This document shows, in pieces, positions 14,775 through 23,808 of a stretch of 64,000 nt of DNA. Origin of the DNA: Candidatus Thiosymbion ectosymbiont of Catanema sp. Cochon2018 (GTDB taxonomy: Bacteria > Pseudomonadota > Gammaproteobacteria > Chromatiales > Chromatiaceae); the NCBI GenBank assembly GCA_011392765.1, contig WYCW01000001.1, positions 1,415,006-1,479,005 of the forward strand. Reading direction: 5' to 3'. The translations under genes and the position numbers were made by a program. Below the pieces are notes generated by a model that worked only from the letters and a program-made list of their open reading frames with translations, had not been told where the DNA came from and made no database searches. Position 1 is the stretch's first letter. The number at the start of each line of letters is the position of its first letter.

Positions 14775-16687
14775 AGGACCCTGACCTGCTCCGACCCGGC
14801 AAGCTGCGCCTGGTGTTCTTCGGCGGCAAGGGGGGAGTCGGCAAGACCACCTGCGCCGTGGCGACGGCGTTGCGCTGGGCCCGTGAGGACCCCGATGCCC
14901 CCCTGCTGCTGGTTTCCACCGATCCGGCCCACTCCCTGGCGGACTGCCTGGCGGGCGGATCACCGCCGCCCCGGCTGCATGTCAAAGAGCTGAACGCCGC
15001 CGCCGATCTGGCGGCGTTTCGCATGCGGCACGGCGACCAACTGCGCGAGATCGCGCGGCGCGGCACCTTCCTCGACGGTCGCGACATCGACTGTTTCCTG
15101 TCCCTTTCTCTGCCCGGACTGGACGAGCTCATGGCCGTGCTGGCGCTCAGCCGTCAGCTAGCCGCTGGCCGCTACCGGACAGTCCTGGTAGACACCGCCC
15201 CCAGCGGCCATACCCTGCGCCTGTTGGCCTTGCCGTCGGCCATGCGCCGGTGGCTGGATTTGCTGGATACCCTACTGGCGAAACACCGTTACATGAAAGA
15301 GGTGTTTTACGGCAGCTACACGCCCGACGAGCCGGACCGTTTTATCCTGGATTCGGCCGCCGAGATCGAGGCCCTGGACAAGCTGCTGCGGGATCCGGAC
15401 CAGTGTCGATTCGTGCCGGTTACCCTGGCCGAGACCCTCGCCCTGGAAGAGACCGCAGACCTGGCCTGCGCCCTGCACGCCGCCGGCATCGCCACCCCGG
15501 AGCTGGTAATCAACCGGCTGCATCCCGACCACCCGTGTCCTACCTGCAGCTCCGTGCGGGCCGATCAATTGCAATGCCTGGCCCGGTACGCAGCGACGAT
15601 CCGGGACATCGGGCGCCCTTGGGGTCTCCCCGTGCAGCCGCAGGAACCCCGCGGCAGCGAGGCCCTTGCTGCATTCTGGGGTACAGTGATACCCCTCGAT
15701 CGGCCCCTTGGAGCCCCCGTGACGGCACATCTGCCGATCAGGGTCGAGGCGCCCGGTCCCTCTCCGGGGCTGGAGCGGCGTCTGTTGATCTTCTGCGGCA
15801 AGGGCGGCGTCGGCAAGACCACCCTGGCCTGTGCTACCGCCCTGCATCTTGCCGTAACCGAGCCCGACCGGCGCACCCTGCTGTTCTCCAGTGACCCGGC
15901 CCATTCCGTGGGCGACTGTCTGGGGATTCCTATCGGACCCGAACCGGTTGTGGTTTCCAAGGGCCTGTCCGTGATGGAGGTCGATGCCCAGGCCGAGCTC
16001 GCGGCCATGCGATCGGCATACGACGAAGAGCTGCGGGGATTTTTCACCGGGCTTTCGTCCAGCGTGGATTTCACCTTCGACCGGCGGGTCATGGAACAAC
16101 TGCTGGATTTCGCGCCTCCCGGCATCGACGAGATCGCGGCGCTCATACATGTTCTCAGGTTTCTGCAGGCGGGAGACTACGATCGCTTCGTGCTCGACGC
16201 GGCGCCGAGCGGCCATCTGATCCGGCTGTTGGAGCTGCCGGGATTGGTCGATGACTGGTTACAGGCCATGTTCGAGCTGCTGCTCAAGTACAAGGACACC
16301 ATGGGCGTCCCGCGTTTCGGCCAGCGACTGGTGCAGCTGTCGAAAGACCTCAAATCCCTGAGAGGACTACTCGGAAACCCGGACCGGACCGGCCTCGCGC
16401 TGGTCGCCATCCCCACCGGCATGGCCCTGGAAGAGAGTCGGGATCTGGCCGGCGCCTGCCAGGCAGCGGGATTGCGGCTCCAACACCTCTTTCTCAACCT
16501 GCTGACACCGAGCGGGGAGTGCCCGGTGTGCGCCGCCCAGGCAGAACGCGACCGGACCCTTGTCGATGCATTCACTGCCGCCTTTCCCGCTACCCCTCAG
16601 ACCCGGGTCTACCGCGGTGATCCGCCGCGTGGTCCGGAGGCGTTGACGGCCCTGGGCGCGGCCGGCTTCCGGTCACCGGCAGCGTAG
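14771..16687 (+). CDS. Two-domain ArsA/Get3-like ATPase
   Basis: The 638-aa protein is a tandem duplication of the ArsA ATPase domain. Each half has a deviant Walker A (GGKGGVGKTT at residues 18-27; CGKGGVGKTT at about 342-351), an STDPAHS / SSDPAHS switch, and D(T/A)APSGHxxRLL. Each half also carries a CxxC pair (HPCPTC; GECPVC), as in Get3-type tail-anchored protein chaperones, rather than the As(III)-binding cysteines of ArsA pumps. No arsB or arsR is near. Coupling to gvpG suggests a chaperone role in gas-vesicle assembly, which is inference. The GTG start overlaps the gvpG stop. Confidence 0.85.
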   Translation: MKDPDLLRPGKLRLVFFGGKGGVGKTTCAVATALRWAREDPDAPLLLVSTDPAHSLADCLAGGSPPPRLHVKELNAAADLAAFRMRHGDQLREIARRGTFLDGRDIDCFLSLSLPGLDELMAVLALSRQLAAGRYRTVLVDTAPSGHTLRLLALPSAMRRWLDLLDTLLAKHRYMKEVFYGSYTPDEPDRFILDSAAEIEALDKLLRDPDQCRFVPVTLAETLALEETADLACALHAAGIATPELVINRLHPDHPCPTCSSVRADQLQCLARYAATIRDIGRPWGLPVQPQEPRGSEALAAFWGTVIPLDRPLGAPVTAHLPIRVEAPGPSPGLERRLLIFCGKGGVGKTTLACATALHLAVTEPDRRTLLFSSDPAHSVGDCLGIPIGPEPVVVSKGLSVMEVDAQAELAAMRSAYDEELRGFFTGLSSSVDFTFDRRVMEQLLDFAPPGIDEIAALIHVLRFLQAGDYDRFVLDAAPSGHLIRLLELPGLVDDWLQAMFELLLKYKDTMGVPRFGQRLVQLSKDLKSLRGLLGNPDRTGLALVAIPTGMALEESRDLAGACQAAGLRLQHLFLNLLTPSGECPVCAAQAERDRTLVDAFTAAFPATPQTRVYRGDPPRGPEALTALGAAGFRSPAA

Positions 16688-16783
16688 GGTGATCTATGCC
16701 CACCGCGACTCACCCGGCTTCGATTTCGAACCGCATCTTCGGACTGCGCGATTGTTATTCCGAGCACAGCGAGGAATCTTGTT

Positions 16784-17488
16784 TCAATTGCGACTGTGGC
16801 GGTTAGCCGTAGCATACGTGGACGGGGTGGACTTCATGGACCGAGTGGACGCAGCGGCTTTATCGAGGCCGTTTTTCAGGGCAATCAGCAACCCGAGCCC
16901 GATGAAGGCCCCAGGGGGTAGGATAGCGAACAGGGCCCCTGGGAAGTCCGGCCCCAGATTCAGACCGAGCCCCTGGGCGGCAGGGCCCAACAACAGATGG
17001 GCCTGGTGGAAAAGGGTGCCTTGCCCCACGAGCTCACGCAGACCGCCGAGGGTCATGAGCACCAGAGTAAAACCGATGCCCATACTCAAGCCGTCCACCA
17101 GGGCGCGATCCGGCGGGTTTTTGGAGGCGAATGCCTCGGCGCGGCCGATGATGGCGCAGTTAGTGACGATCAGCGGGATAAACAGCCCCAGCACCTGGTG
17201 AAGCTCGTAGAAATAGGCCCGCATCCCGAGCTCGACGGTGGTGACGACGGAGGCGATTACCAGCACGAAAACCGGGAGCCGGATCTCCGGGCGCACCAGA
17301 TTCCGGATCAGGGAAATGGTGGAGTTGGATAAGACCAGCACCGTAGTCGTCGCCATCCCCATGCCGAGTCCGTTGGTCGCCGTCGTCGTGGTGGCCAGCA
17401 GCGGGCACAGCCCCAGCAGGGCCACCAGGGCCTGATTGTTGCGCCACAGACCGTCACCGGCGATCTCGAGGTAAGACTTGAGAAACAT
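16784..17488 (-). CDS. rnfE: Rnf complex membrane subunit RnfE
   Basis: The 234-aa membrane protein has about six transmembrane helices and the RnfE/RsxE signatures [34 protein letters not shown] and [18 protein letters not shown]. It forms the ion-translocating core with RnfA. It follows rnfG with the start overlapping the rnfG stop. The last ~20 residues ([17 protein letters not shown]...) are encoded by TGGAC-rich repeat sequence and do not belong to the family, so a repeat has been captured as the C-terminus. Confidence 0.94.
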   Translation of the reverse strand: MFLKSYLEIAGDGLWRNNQALVALLGLCPLLATTTTATNGLGMGMATTTVLVLSNSTISLIRNLVRPEIRLPVFVLVIASVVTTVELGMRAYFYELHQVLGLFIPLIVTNCAIIGRAEAFASKNPPDRALVDGLSMGIGFTLVLMTLGGLRELVGQGTLFHQAHLLLGPAAQGLGLNLGPDFPGALFAILPPGAFIGLGLLIALKNGLDKAAASTRSMKSTPSTYATANRHSRN

Positions 17489-18147
17489 CAGGATTCTCCC
17501 GTTGCCTGTGGCGTCGCCGACGCCGGCCGGTCATAAAGCGATGTGCCCCGTTGTTCGACGAAGCGCAAGGTGTTCTTGACCGCCCCCACGATGGCCCGCG
17601 GCGTGATAGTAGCGCCGGCGAACTGGTCGAACACACCCCCGTCGCGCTTTACTCGCCACTTTGCCTCCGGCGGGTTTTTTAAGGACTTGCCGTTGAAACC
17701 CAGCACCCAGTCCGACTTGGCCAGCTCGATCTTGTCACCGAGTCCGGGCGTCTCCCGGTGCGCCAGCACGCGCACCCCCCCCAGGGTACCGTCCGTCAGG
17801 ACGGACACCAGCAGCTTGATAGGCCCCATGTAACCATAGGGGACGATCGGATCCAGCACCACCGCCAGCGGCTTACCATCACCGCGGATGCGATAGACGC
17901 GGGTGGTTTCGCCACCCAGCAAGTCCGGGTCACTGACCTCGATGAGGTCTTGCAACGGGTCGTTGTCCATGTACTCGGGGGGGATGACGCCCGCTACCTT
18001 GCGCAGAGTAGCCGCCCGCTCGTTGGCAGCAGTACGCTCCAAGGTCAGGGCGTGGGTAACAGCCACCAGGCCGACGCCGGCCACGGCGAAGGCGCCGAGG
18101 ATAAGGCCGGCGGTCATGGCGGCACCTGGCTTCACCTTATTTTTCAT
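17488..18147 (-). CDS. rnfG: Rnf complex FMN subunit RnfG
   Basis: The 219-aa protein has one N-terminal membrane helix (residues 9-31) and a periplasmic FMN-binding domain. The FMN is covalently attached to a threonine in [12 protein letters not shown] (about residue 177). [13 protein letters not shown] and [11 protein letters not shown] are family blocks. It transfers electrons within the NADH:ferredoxin oxidoreductase Rnf. It is coupled to rnfE, but separated from rnfD by an inserted islet of about 2 kb. Confidence 0.94.
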   Translation of the reverse strand: MKNKVKPGAAMTAGLILGAFAVAGVGLVAVTHALTLERTAANERAATLRKVAGVIPPEYMDNDPLQDLIEVSDPDLLGGETTRVYRIRGDGKPLAVVLDPIVPYGYMGPIKLLVSVLTDGTLGGVRVLAHRETPGLGDKIELAKSDWVLGFNGKSLKNPPEAKWRVKRDGGVFDQFAGATITPRAIVGAVKNTLRFVEQRGTSLYDRPASATPQATGES

Positions 18148-18156
18148 ATTTATAAT

Positions 18157-18738
18157 TCATTTTCGGCAGATGTAGACCATGTGCTTTGGTTGATCTCTTT
18201 CCAGAGTGCATATATCGCAATTCGAGTCTTCGATTATCTGCAGGCGTGCAATGTTCGATATAGAGCCGTATTCAAAGGAAACTCCCCGCATTTCACCCCG
18301 TACCTCTCCGTCGACATCGCCTCCCGTAAAGATCAGAACACCACTCGGAGCAAGATGGGAACACAGCTTTCTCAGCACATCCGCCTGCTCTGCCTGCGGT
18401 GCGTGAAAAATGCTGTCCCATGCTACCACCAAATCAAATTTTTCCTCTGACCGCCAAGACATGAAATCAGCGTGTACGAAGGTGACGCCAGGATGTTTGG
18501 AAGCGGCTATGTCCAGCATGGCTGATGAAACGTCGAGTGCAGTGATAGCGTATCCTGCTTCCAACATCGTTTCTATCATCCGTCCACCACTTCCGCATCC
18601 CACATCGAGGGCTTTACCTCGTCGTTTTGACAGACTTATGGCTTTCTCGAGATAACTCAGGCCATACGTAGGATTTATAGTGTCGTCCCACCATGTTGCT
18701 ATCTTATCGTAATTTTTGCCGAGTTCTTGGGCGTTCAT
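18157..18738 (-). CDS. Class I SAM-dependent methyltransferase inserted in the rnf cluster
   Basis: I place the start at ATG 18738 (GAGGAAA upstream) rather than 18765. The 193-aa product has motif I LDVGCGSGGRMIE, the ITALDVSSAMLDIAA acidic loop and FDLVVAWDSIFHA. It is a small-molecule or unspecified methyltransferase. Its GC content is lower than that of the rnf genes. Only 9 bp separate it from the rnfG start, so it probably reads into rnfG. The substrate is unknown. Confidence 0.82.
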   Translation of the reverse strand: MNAQELGKNYDKIATWWDDTINPTYGLSYLEKAISLSKRRGKALDVGCGSGGRMIETMLEAGYAITALDVSSAMLDIAASKHPGVTFVHADFMSWRSEEKFDLVVAWDSIFHAPQAEQADVLRKLCSHLAPSGVLIFTGGDVDGEVRGEMRGVSFEYGSISNIARLQIIEDSNCDICTLERDQPKHMVYICRK

Positions 18739-18776
18739 TTTATTACTTTTCCTCAATAACCTCATTTATTAGATAA

Positions 18777-18873
18777 AAGCCCGCGTAGGTTGGAGTGAGG
18801 GACGAACCCCAACGGCTCTTGCTCGACATAGCGATTTGTCGGGATTCGCAAGCTTACCCCAACCTACGGGCTG
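18777..18873. repeat. REP-like palindrome pair
   Basis: GCCCGCGTAGGTTGGAGTG at the left and CCCCAACCTACGGGC at the right form an imperfect inverted repeat of about 95 bp, a family seen many times in the window. It ends inside the 3' end of the truncated hicB and provides its stop codon. Confidence 0.8.
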
Positions 18874-19157
18874 ACTCCTTCCTGTTTAGCTCTTGAAATA
18901 AGCCGTACATGCAGACTTTTAGGAATGCGGGTAATAAACCTATCACTTGCCGATTCGCCCGGACGTGGAATTTCTCTACCTGCTTCTTTGCACGTCTGAA
19001 TCCAACAAGCTAAAGCATCCTGCCCATTCCTTATTGCTTCCTCTGGTGTTTCTCCATCAGACATACAACCTGGTAAATCAGGAAAAGTAATCAGCCAGCC
19101 ACCACCTTCTTGTTCAGATAATGGCCTCATTTCAAAGGGATATTCAATATTACTCAT
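18864..19157 (-). CDS. hicB: HicB-type antitoxin, C-terminally truncated by a repeat
   Basis: The start is ATG 19157 (GGAGCG upstream); 97 aa. It reads YPFEMRPLSEQEGGGWLITF, PDLPGCMSDGETPEEAIRN and then a C-terminal RFITRIPKSLHVRLISRAKQ helix typical of the HicB/Arc-type DNA-binding end. The protein stops at EGVSP*, where the family normally continues (SLNTLV...); the last codons are in the REP-like element. No hicA is adjacent. The DNA-binding part is therefore incomplete. Confidence 0.8.
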   Translation of the reverse strand: MSNIEYPFEMRPLSEQEGGGWLITFPDLPGCMSDGETPEEAIRNGQDALACWIQTCKEAGREIPRPGESASDRFITRIPKSLHVRLISRAKQEGVSP

Positions 19158-19266
19158 GATTATGCGCTCCAATATCATCAAGCAGAGCAAGAAACCGGCC
19201 AATGTAAATGGCTTTAATTGGCCGTTTGGCTGGGACTGTTACTACAAGATCAGATTTTTCATGCAT
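19150..19266 (-). CDS. 38-aa ORF coupled to hicB, unknown
   Basis: ATG 19266 gives a 38-residue product (MHEKSDLVVTVPAKRPIKAI...) whose end overlaps the hicB start. It occupies the place of a hicA toxin but does not look like HicA. It may be a remnant or an unrelated small protein. The frame continues upstream without a better start. Confidence 0.35.
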   Translation of the reverse strand: MHEKSDLVVTVPAKRPIKAIYIGRFLALLDDIGAHNHE

Positions 19267-19286
19267 GAACACAACTTCCTTTTCCT

Positions 19287-19568
19287 TTATACGATATTGC
19301 GTTTTTGCTGGGTAGGATAGGCTTGTTCCACGATCCATTTGTGGATTAAATCAGTAACTCCGATACCTTGGAGTTTAGCGATTTTCCTAACCGTCTCGGC
19401 TTCATCAGATGAGAGATGAATTTCCATTACCGTATCTCTTCCAGTAAATACTGGTTCAGTTACTTCCTCGAGTTCATCAAGAAAATCGGTGAGATCATGG
19501 GTATCCCAAAACTCGGCGAGTTTCTGGATAGAGTCTGTTTTCGGGATAGTGTTCATCGTGTTTTCCAT
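19287..19568 (-). CDS. brnA: BrnA/CopG-like antitoxin
   Basis: The 93-aa product has the pattern LAEFWDTHDLTDFLDELEEV ... EIHLSSDEAETVRKIAKLQ, a ribbon-helix-helix C-terminus preceded by the toxin-wrapping segment of BrnA-type (PF12441/PF14384-like) antitoxins. It lies immediately downstream of the BrnT-like gene and overlaps it by 16 bp, the usual toxin-first order of brnTA. It should neutralise the toxin and repress the operon. Confidence 0.75.
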   Translation of the reverse strand: MENTMNTIPKTDSIQKLAEFWDTHDLTDFLDELEEVTEPVFTGRDTVMEIHLSSDEAETVRKIAKLQGIGVTDLIHKWIVEQAYPTQQKRNIV

Positions 19569-19837
19569 TGTTGGTATCTGGATTTTTCCTTGTCTGTCAT
19601 TGGACGTGCGGTAACAGGGTATCTTTTCCCTCCGGGGAATTGAATGATTACACAGAACAAATACCGTCCGGAATGGGTTTGTCCAAGCACATAATAGACA
19701 GGGTTTTCCCCTTGCGACTTGGCTCTCAGCAACAAAGAACGACTAAAACAGATTTCTTCAACTTCTTCCGGAGATACGTTGTGCCGTGCGATATGTTCAA
19801 TGCGGTCTTCCGACCACACGATTTCATGAATGCTCAT
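19553..19837 (-). CDS. brnT: BrnT-like toxin
   Basis: The 94-aa product (VWSEDRIEHIARHNVSPEEV ... GENPVYYVLGQTHSGRYLFC ... GKRYPVTARPMTDKEK) has the RelE-like BrnT layout: an N-terminal helix with EHIARHNVS, then strands, and the YPVTARPMT ending with catalytic-type Arg. BrnT toxins are ribonucleases. It is first in the toxin-antitoxin pair and faces the same way as rnf, sitting between rnfD and rnfG. Confidence 0.78.
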   Translation of the reverse strand: MSIHEIVWSEDRIEHIARHNVSPEEVEEICFSRSLLLRAKSQGENPVYYVLGQTHSGRYLFCVIIQFPGGKRYPVTARPMTDKEKSRYQQWKTR

Positions 19838-20149
19838 TGCTCAATTTTAGCCCGCGTAGGGCGGGGAAGTGTACGCTTCGTGGCCGATTTTGAAAAAATA
19901 CTCTTGTCATGAGCAGAACAAAAACCTGTAAATGTTGAAGCGTTGTTGATCCCAATGAGTTCCGGAATAATTCTTCCATGTAAGCTACTGGTTTATAAAG
20001 AATCTAAAGAGTAACGAAATCCAGCAAAATCAACAAGTCAAGCTGAATGTGACAAAGTAGAATTTGCGACCGATTTGCGTTGATTGGCGTTCATTTGCGG
20101 CAAAAATGATTCCCCTATTATCGGCACTACTGCACCAGAGGCTTGTTCA
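19838..20149. repeat. Spacer between rnfD and the toxin-antitoxin islet
   Basis: It contains a half REP-like motif (TTAGCCCGCGTAGGGCGGGG, about 19849) and a copy of the GCGACCGATTTGCGTTGATT motif (about 20067-20105). The remainder is AT-rich without a gene. It probably contains the insertion junction of the islet. Confidence 0.55.
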
Positions 20150-21187
20150 TCAGGTGTCCCGGTCGTGGCCAAAGACCCGGGGCCGGGTGTAGTGGTCGAT
20201 AGTGGGGGCGGCGATGTTCAGGAGCAACACGGAAAAGGCCACTGCGTCCGGATAGCCGCCCCAGGTCCTGATTACGAAGATCAGTACGCCGATTATGGCC
20301 CCGAAAATGAGCTGGCCTTTGGGGGTGGTACAGCCGGACACAGGGTCGGTAGCGACGAAAAAGGCCCCCAGGATGGCCCCGCCGCTGAACATGTGGAAGG
20401 CGGGGAAGGGGTGAATCTGGGGGTCCAGGGACCAGAAAAAGCCGGCGGTGAGGACCAGACCCAGCAGCATGGACACCGGAATGCGCCAGCCGATGACCCG
20501 TCTCCAAATCAGAAAGATACCCCCCAGTAAGAACCAATTGCCGACCCATTCCCAGCCACGACCGCCGAAGTCTCCCCACAGGGGACTGGCGCGGATCTCG
20601 TCGATGATCCGATTCTGGTTGAGCTGAGTGCGCATCTGGTCCAGCGGCGTCGCCATGGTGATGGCGTCCCAGGTAAGCCCTTCGGGCGGCATTCCTGTAA
20701 AAATCAGGCGTACCGAATCGGTAAAACCAAGGACGTGCTCCGCCAACATGTAGGGCGGGAGCCAGCTCGTCATGGCCAGGGGATAGGAGACCAATAGGAA
20801 GACGTAACCCGCCATGGCCGGATTGAATGGGTTGTAGCCCAGCCCCCCGTACAACTGCTTCGCCACTCCGATGGCGAACACCATGCCGATCAGGGTCAGC
20901 CACCAGGGCAGGGTGGGCGGTACCGCGAGGGCGAACAGCAGGGCCGTAACCAGGGCACTCAGGTCCCGAATCGCCGGCAACGCCGGGCGGCCGCGCAGCT
21001 TGAGCGCGACGGCCTCGGTAAGGACGGCGAACAGGCTTGCCAGGACCAGGTTGATGAGGATGCCCCAGCCGAAGTACCAGATCATGGCCACCGTCCCCGG
21101 AATCAGGGCCAGGATGACCTCGAACATGACTCGGTCGACCCGGTTGGGGCGGTTGCCGTAGGGGGAGGAGACGATAACGCCCGCCAT
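20150..21187 (-). CDS. rnfD: Rnf complex membrane subunit RnfD
   Basis: The 345-aa membrane protein has about nine to ten hydrophobic segments. Signature blocks are SSPYGNRPNRVDRVMFEV, GYNPFNPAMAGYVFLL, the covalent-FMN threonine in ITMATPLDQM, and FMFSGGAILGAFFVATDP-like sequence (MFSGGAILGAFFVATDPVSG). It works with RnfG and RnfC in electron and ion transport. In most genomes rnfG follows directly; here about 2 kb of unrelated genes intervene. Confidence 0.94.
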   Translation of the reverse strand: MAGVIVSSPYGNRPNRVDRVMFEVILALIPGTVAMIWYFGWGILINLVLASLFAVLTEAVALKLRGRPALPAIRDLSALVTALLFALAVPPTLPWWLTLIGMVFAIGVAKQLYGGLGYNPFNPAMAGYVFLLVSYPLAMTSWLPPYMLAEHVLGFTDSVRLIFTGMPPEGLTWDAITMATPLDQMRTQLNQNRIIDEIRASPLWGDFGGRGWEWVGNWFLLGGIFLIWRRVIGWRIPVSMLLGLVLTAGFFWSLDPQIHPFPAFHMFSGGAILGAFFVATDPVSGCTTPKGQLIFGAIIGVLIFVIRTWGGYPDAVAFSVLLLNIAAPTIDHYTRPRVFGHDRDT

Positions 21188-21660
21188 GCCGTGTCCTCAA
21201 TCTCAGCTAGGATCCTTGAGGGACCCGAATCTTTACAAATGAGTCAAGTTTTGTGTGCACTACCAATCAACCACGAATGAACACGAATAAACACGGATTG
21301 TGATCCGTGTTTATCCGTGTCTGCCTCCGTGGTTCTTCGGTGCGGTTTGTTACCCAACCTTGTCGGTCTGAGGCAAAACCTCGTTAGTACAGCAGCACCG
21401 AAGTACCGCTGACATGGGAATCATTTTTTGTCCGCAAATGAACGCGAATCAACGCAAATCGGTCGCAAAAGATCACATAATCTTTTCTGTCCGCGGATTA
21501 CGCGGATTCTCACGGATTATTGTGTTTTTAATCCGCGAGAATCTGCGTCATCCGCGGATCGATTGAAGTGATCGGATCATTAACGGTTTTCGATTCATTT
21601 GCGTTGATTCGCGTTCATTTGCGGACGAATATTTTCCGCGGGGGTTCTACCGGTTCAACG
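21188..21660. repeat. Repeat-filled spacer between rnfC and rnfD
   Basis: 21207-21390 is a long copy of the modular repeat: a CTAGGATCCTTGAGGGACCC end, an inner AACACGGATTGTGATCCGTG palindrome and a GTCGGTCTGAGGCAAAACCT end. From about 21430 to 21640 there are GACCGATTTGCG and CGCGGATTACGCGGATT type repeats in inverted orientation. No gene is visible. Confidence 0.8.
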
Positions 21661-23388
21661 TTATCGGTCGTTGCGAGCATCCGTACCAGCCGGTTCTGCG
21701 GTCGTGGCCGCCGCGGCGTGGCGCCGCTGTTCGACCGCGTCGATCTGCCGCTGTCGAGCAGGCGCCGGATTCCGGGTGTGCTTCGGGCCGAGGCCCTGCT
21801 CGGCCTGTGCCGCCTTCTTGGCCGCGACCCGCGCTTTGGCCGCCTCGATTGCCGCCTGTTTGGGGTCCTGCGTGGCCGCGGCGGCCTGTGTTCCGACGGT
21901 GGCCGGAGTCGCGGTCAGGGCCTCCTGCCGGCGGCGCAGCCTGGTCTTGCGTTCCCGCTCCAGGCGTTCGAGCCGCGCCGTTCTGGCCTCGTAGCGGGTC
22001 CGCGCGTGCTCGGCGGTGTGCTGGTCCCGTTCCCGGGCCCGGAGCTCCGCCTTCGCGTAGCGGTAATACTGCACCAGTGGGATATGGGAAGGGCAGACCT
22101 GGTCGCAGCAACCGCACTCGATACAGTCGAACAGGTTGTAATCCTGCACCTTATCCAGGTCTTTGCACCGTGCGTACCAGTACATCTGCTGGGGCAGCAG
22201 GAGCGCCGGGCAGACCTCGGCGCACTTGCCGCAGCGGATACAAGGCTGTGCCGGTCCGGGGTCCGGTGCCTCCTGGTCGGTCAGAGCGAGGATGCAATTG
22301 GTCGCCTTGGTGATCGGCACCTGCTCGGAATCCAGCGTGAAACCCATCATGGGACCGCCCAGCACCAGCTTGCGGACCTCCCCGGCGAGCCCGCCCGCCG
22401 CCTGGATCAGGTCAGCGACCGGGGTGCCGACCAGGACCTCGAAATTACGGGGTTCTTTGATGCCGCGTCCGCTCAAGGTGACATAGCGGGAGATCGGCGG
22501 CCTCCCCAGGATCACTGCCTCGGCCACCGCGGCGAGGGAAGCCACGTTCTGACACAGGACCCCGATCCGGGCCGGGGTGTCGTTGCTCGGCACCTCCCGG
22601 CCGGTGAGGATGTGAATGAGCTGCCTCTCGCTGCCGCTGGGGTAGCGCGAAGGGATGGCACAGACCTGGGTGGAAGCCGCGATGTCGCTCTCCGCCACCG
22701 CCAGGCGCATGGACTCGATGGCCTCCGGCTTATTGTCCTCGATGCCGATCAGGCACTCGCGTGCCCCCAACAAGTGCATGACGATGCCGGCCCCCTGGAC
22801 GACGCGGCCGGCGTGTTCCCGCATCAGCATATCGTCGCAGGTGATGTAGGGCTCGCACTCGGCGCCGTTCACGATCAGCGTCCGAATCGGCTGGTGCGGC
22901 CCCGGATCGAGCTTGACATCGGTCGGAAAGGCGGCGCCTCCTAACCCCACGATACCGGCCCAACGGATGCGCTCGCGGAGCGTCGGGGCGTCGAAGTCCG
23001 GGTAGTTCGTGAGGGGCGTAGGCAGCCTGGCCCACTGGTCCAGACCATCGGTTCGGATAACGATACAGGTACCGTCGAGTCCGGACGGGTGGGGTATCGG
23101 TCGTTCCTCGATCGCGACCACCATCCCCGAGCTGGAGGCGTGGACCGGCGCGCTCATAATGCCCTGGGGTTCGGCGATCCGCTGGCCCTTCAGCACCCAG
23201 TCACCGACCCGGACCAGGGGTCTGGCGGGGGCGCCGATGTGCTGCCGCAAGGGTATCGCCAGGCGCGACGGCAGCGGTGCTGCGGCTACCGGTCGGCTGG
23301 TCGACAGCGCCTTTTCATCGGGCAGGTGGATACCGCCGTGGAACCGCCACAGTCGCCGCTGGGCCGGGTTGGGTGGGGGTGAGTGCAA
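21661..23388 (-). CDS. rnfC: Rnf complex iron-sulfur subunit RnfC
   Basis: The body (about 575 aa) begins near WRFHGGIHLPDEKAL and has the SLBB/flavin-binding region (GIVGLGGAAFPTDVKL) and two ferredoxin clusters, CIRCGKCAEVCP and CIECGCCDQVCP. The open frame extends 113 codons upstream through a repeat element, so I place the start at TTG 23388, the nearest codon before the conserved sequence; this is uncertain. The Ala/Lys/Arg-rich C-terminal tail is typical of gammaproteobacterial RnfC. It is the NADH-side subunit of Rnf. Confidence 0.9.
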   Translation of the reverse strand: MHSPPPNPAQRRLWRFHGGIHLPDEKALSTSRPVAAAPLPSRLAIPLRQHIGAPARPLVRVGDWVLKGQRIAEPQGIMSAPVHASSSGMVVAIEERPIPHPSGLDGTCIVIRTDGLDQWARLPTPLTNYPDFDAPTLRERIRWAGIVGLGGAAFPTDVKLDPGPHQPIRTLIVNGAECEPYITCDDMLMREHAGRVVQGAGIVMHLLGARECLIGIEDNKPEAIESMRLAVAESDIAASTQVCAIPSRYPSGSERQLIHILTGREVPSNDTPARIGVLCQNVASLAAVAEAVILGRPPISRYVTLSGRGIKEPRNFEVLVGTPVADLIQAAGGLAGEVRKLVLGGPMMGFTLDSEQVPITKATNCILALTDQEAPDPGPAQPCIRCGKCAEVCPALLLPQQMYWYARCKDLDKVQDYNLFDCIECGCCDQVCPSHIPLVQYYRYAKAELRARERDQHTAEHARTRYEARTARLERLERERKTRLRRRQEALTATPATVGTQAAAATQDPKQAAIEAAKARVAAKKAAQAEQGLGPKHTRNPAPARQRQIDAVEQRRHAAAATTAEPAGTDARNDR

Positions 23389-23808
23389 GATTACGGGTCC
23401 GTTCGGTAGAGCTGAAGATCTTGTGCCGCAAATGAACGCAAATAAACGCAAATGGGATCGATTCTGAAGTCTTGCAACATATCCCTTACTTAATATGGCA
23501 TTGGCCGTGGACCATACCGACGACATGAGGGTAGCCCAATGGACAACATGGACAGTATGGACTGCATGGACCGGGGGGCATACAGCAACCCCTGGTCCAC
23601 GTGGTCCACTTGGTCCATGTCGTCCACGGCGGCTGCCGCCGTCCCTGGTGGCTTTGCCCATCCTGCGGGCTTTGCCCAACCTACGAATCGCGCGAATAAG
23701 ATCCCTCCCTTCGGTTCGGGATGACAATTCCGCGAGGATTCGTGTGATTGGTGAGGTTTCCTCTCTTTTGCCGGCCGGTAACGCTTAACTTAATGGCGTC
23801 TCTGCGGT
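23389..23808. repeat. TGGACC-rich ~190-bp repeat between rnfB and rnfC
   Basis: At about 23495-23690 lies one of three copies of an element made of short TGGACC/GGTCCA units (CATGGACAGTATGGACTGCA, CCTGGTCCACGTGGTCCACT) ending in TTTGCCCAACCTACG. The other copies are at about 48318-48500 and 61912-62100, inverted. A CCGCAAATGAACGCAAATAA motif is at about 23428. No gene is visible. Confidence 0.85.

Noticed and set aside
15272..16216. 314-aa minus-strand ORF opposite the ArsA-like gene
   Set aside because: Antisense shadow; the plus strand carries two Walker A motifs in a continuous frame.
21568..22944. 458-aa plus-strand ORF opposite rnfC
   Set aside because: GC-rich shadow of rnfC with Arg/Gly-rich translation and no family motif; the minus-strand frame has ferredoxin motifs.
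23520..23660. TGGACC/GGTCCA units as CRISPR or iterons of an origin
   Set aside because: Units are irregular, both orientations occur, there is no replication gene nearby, and the element is present three times.
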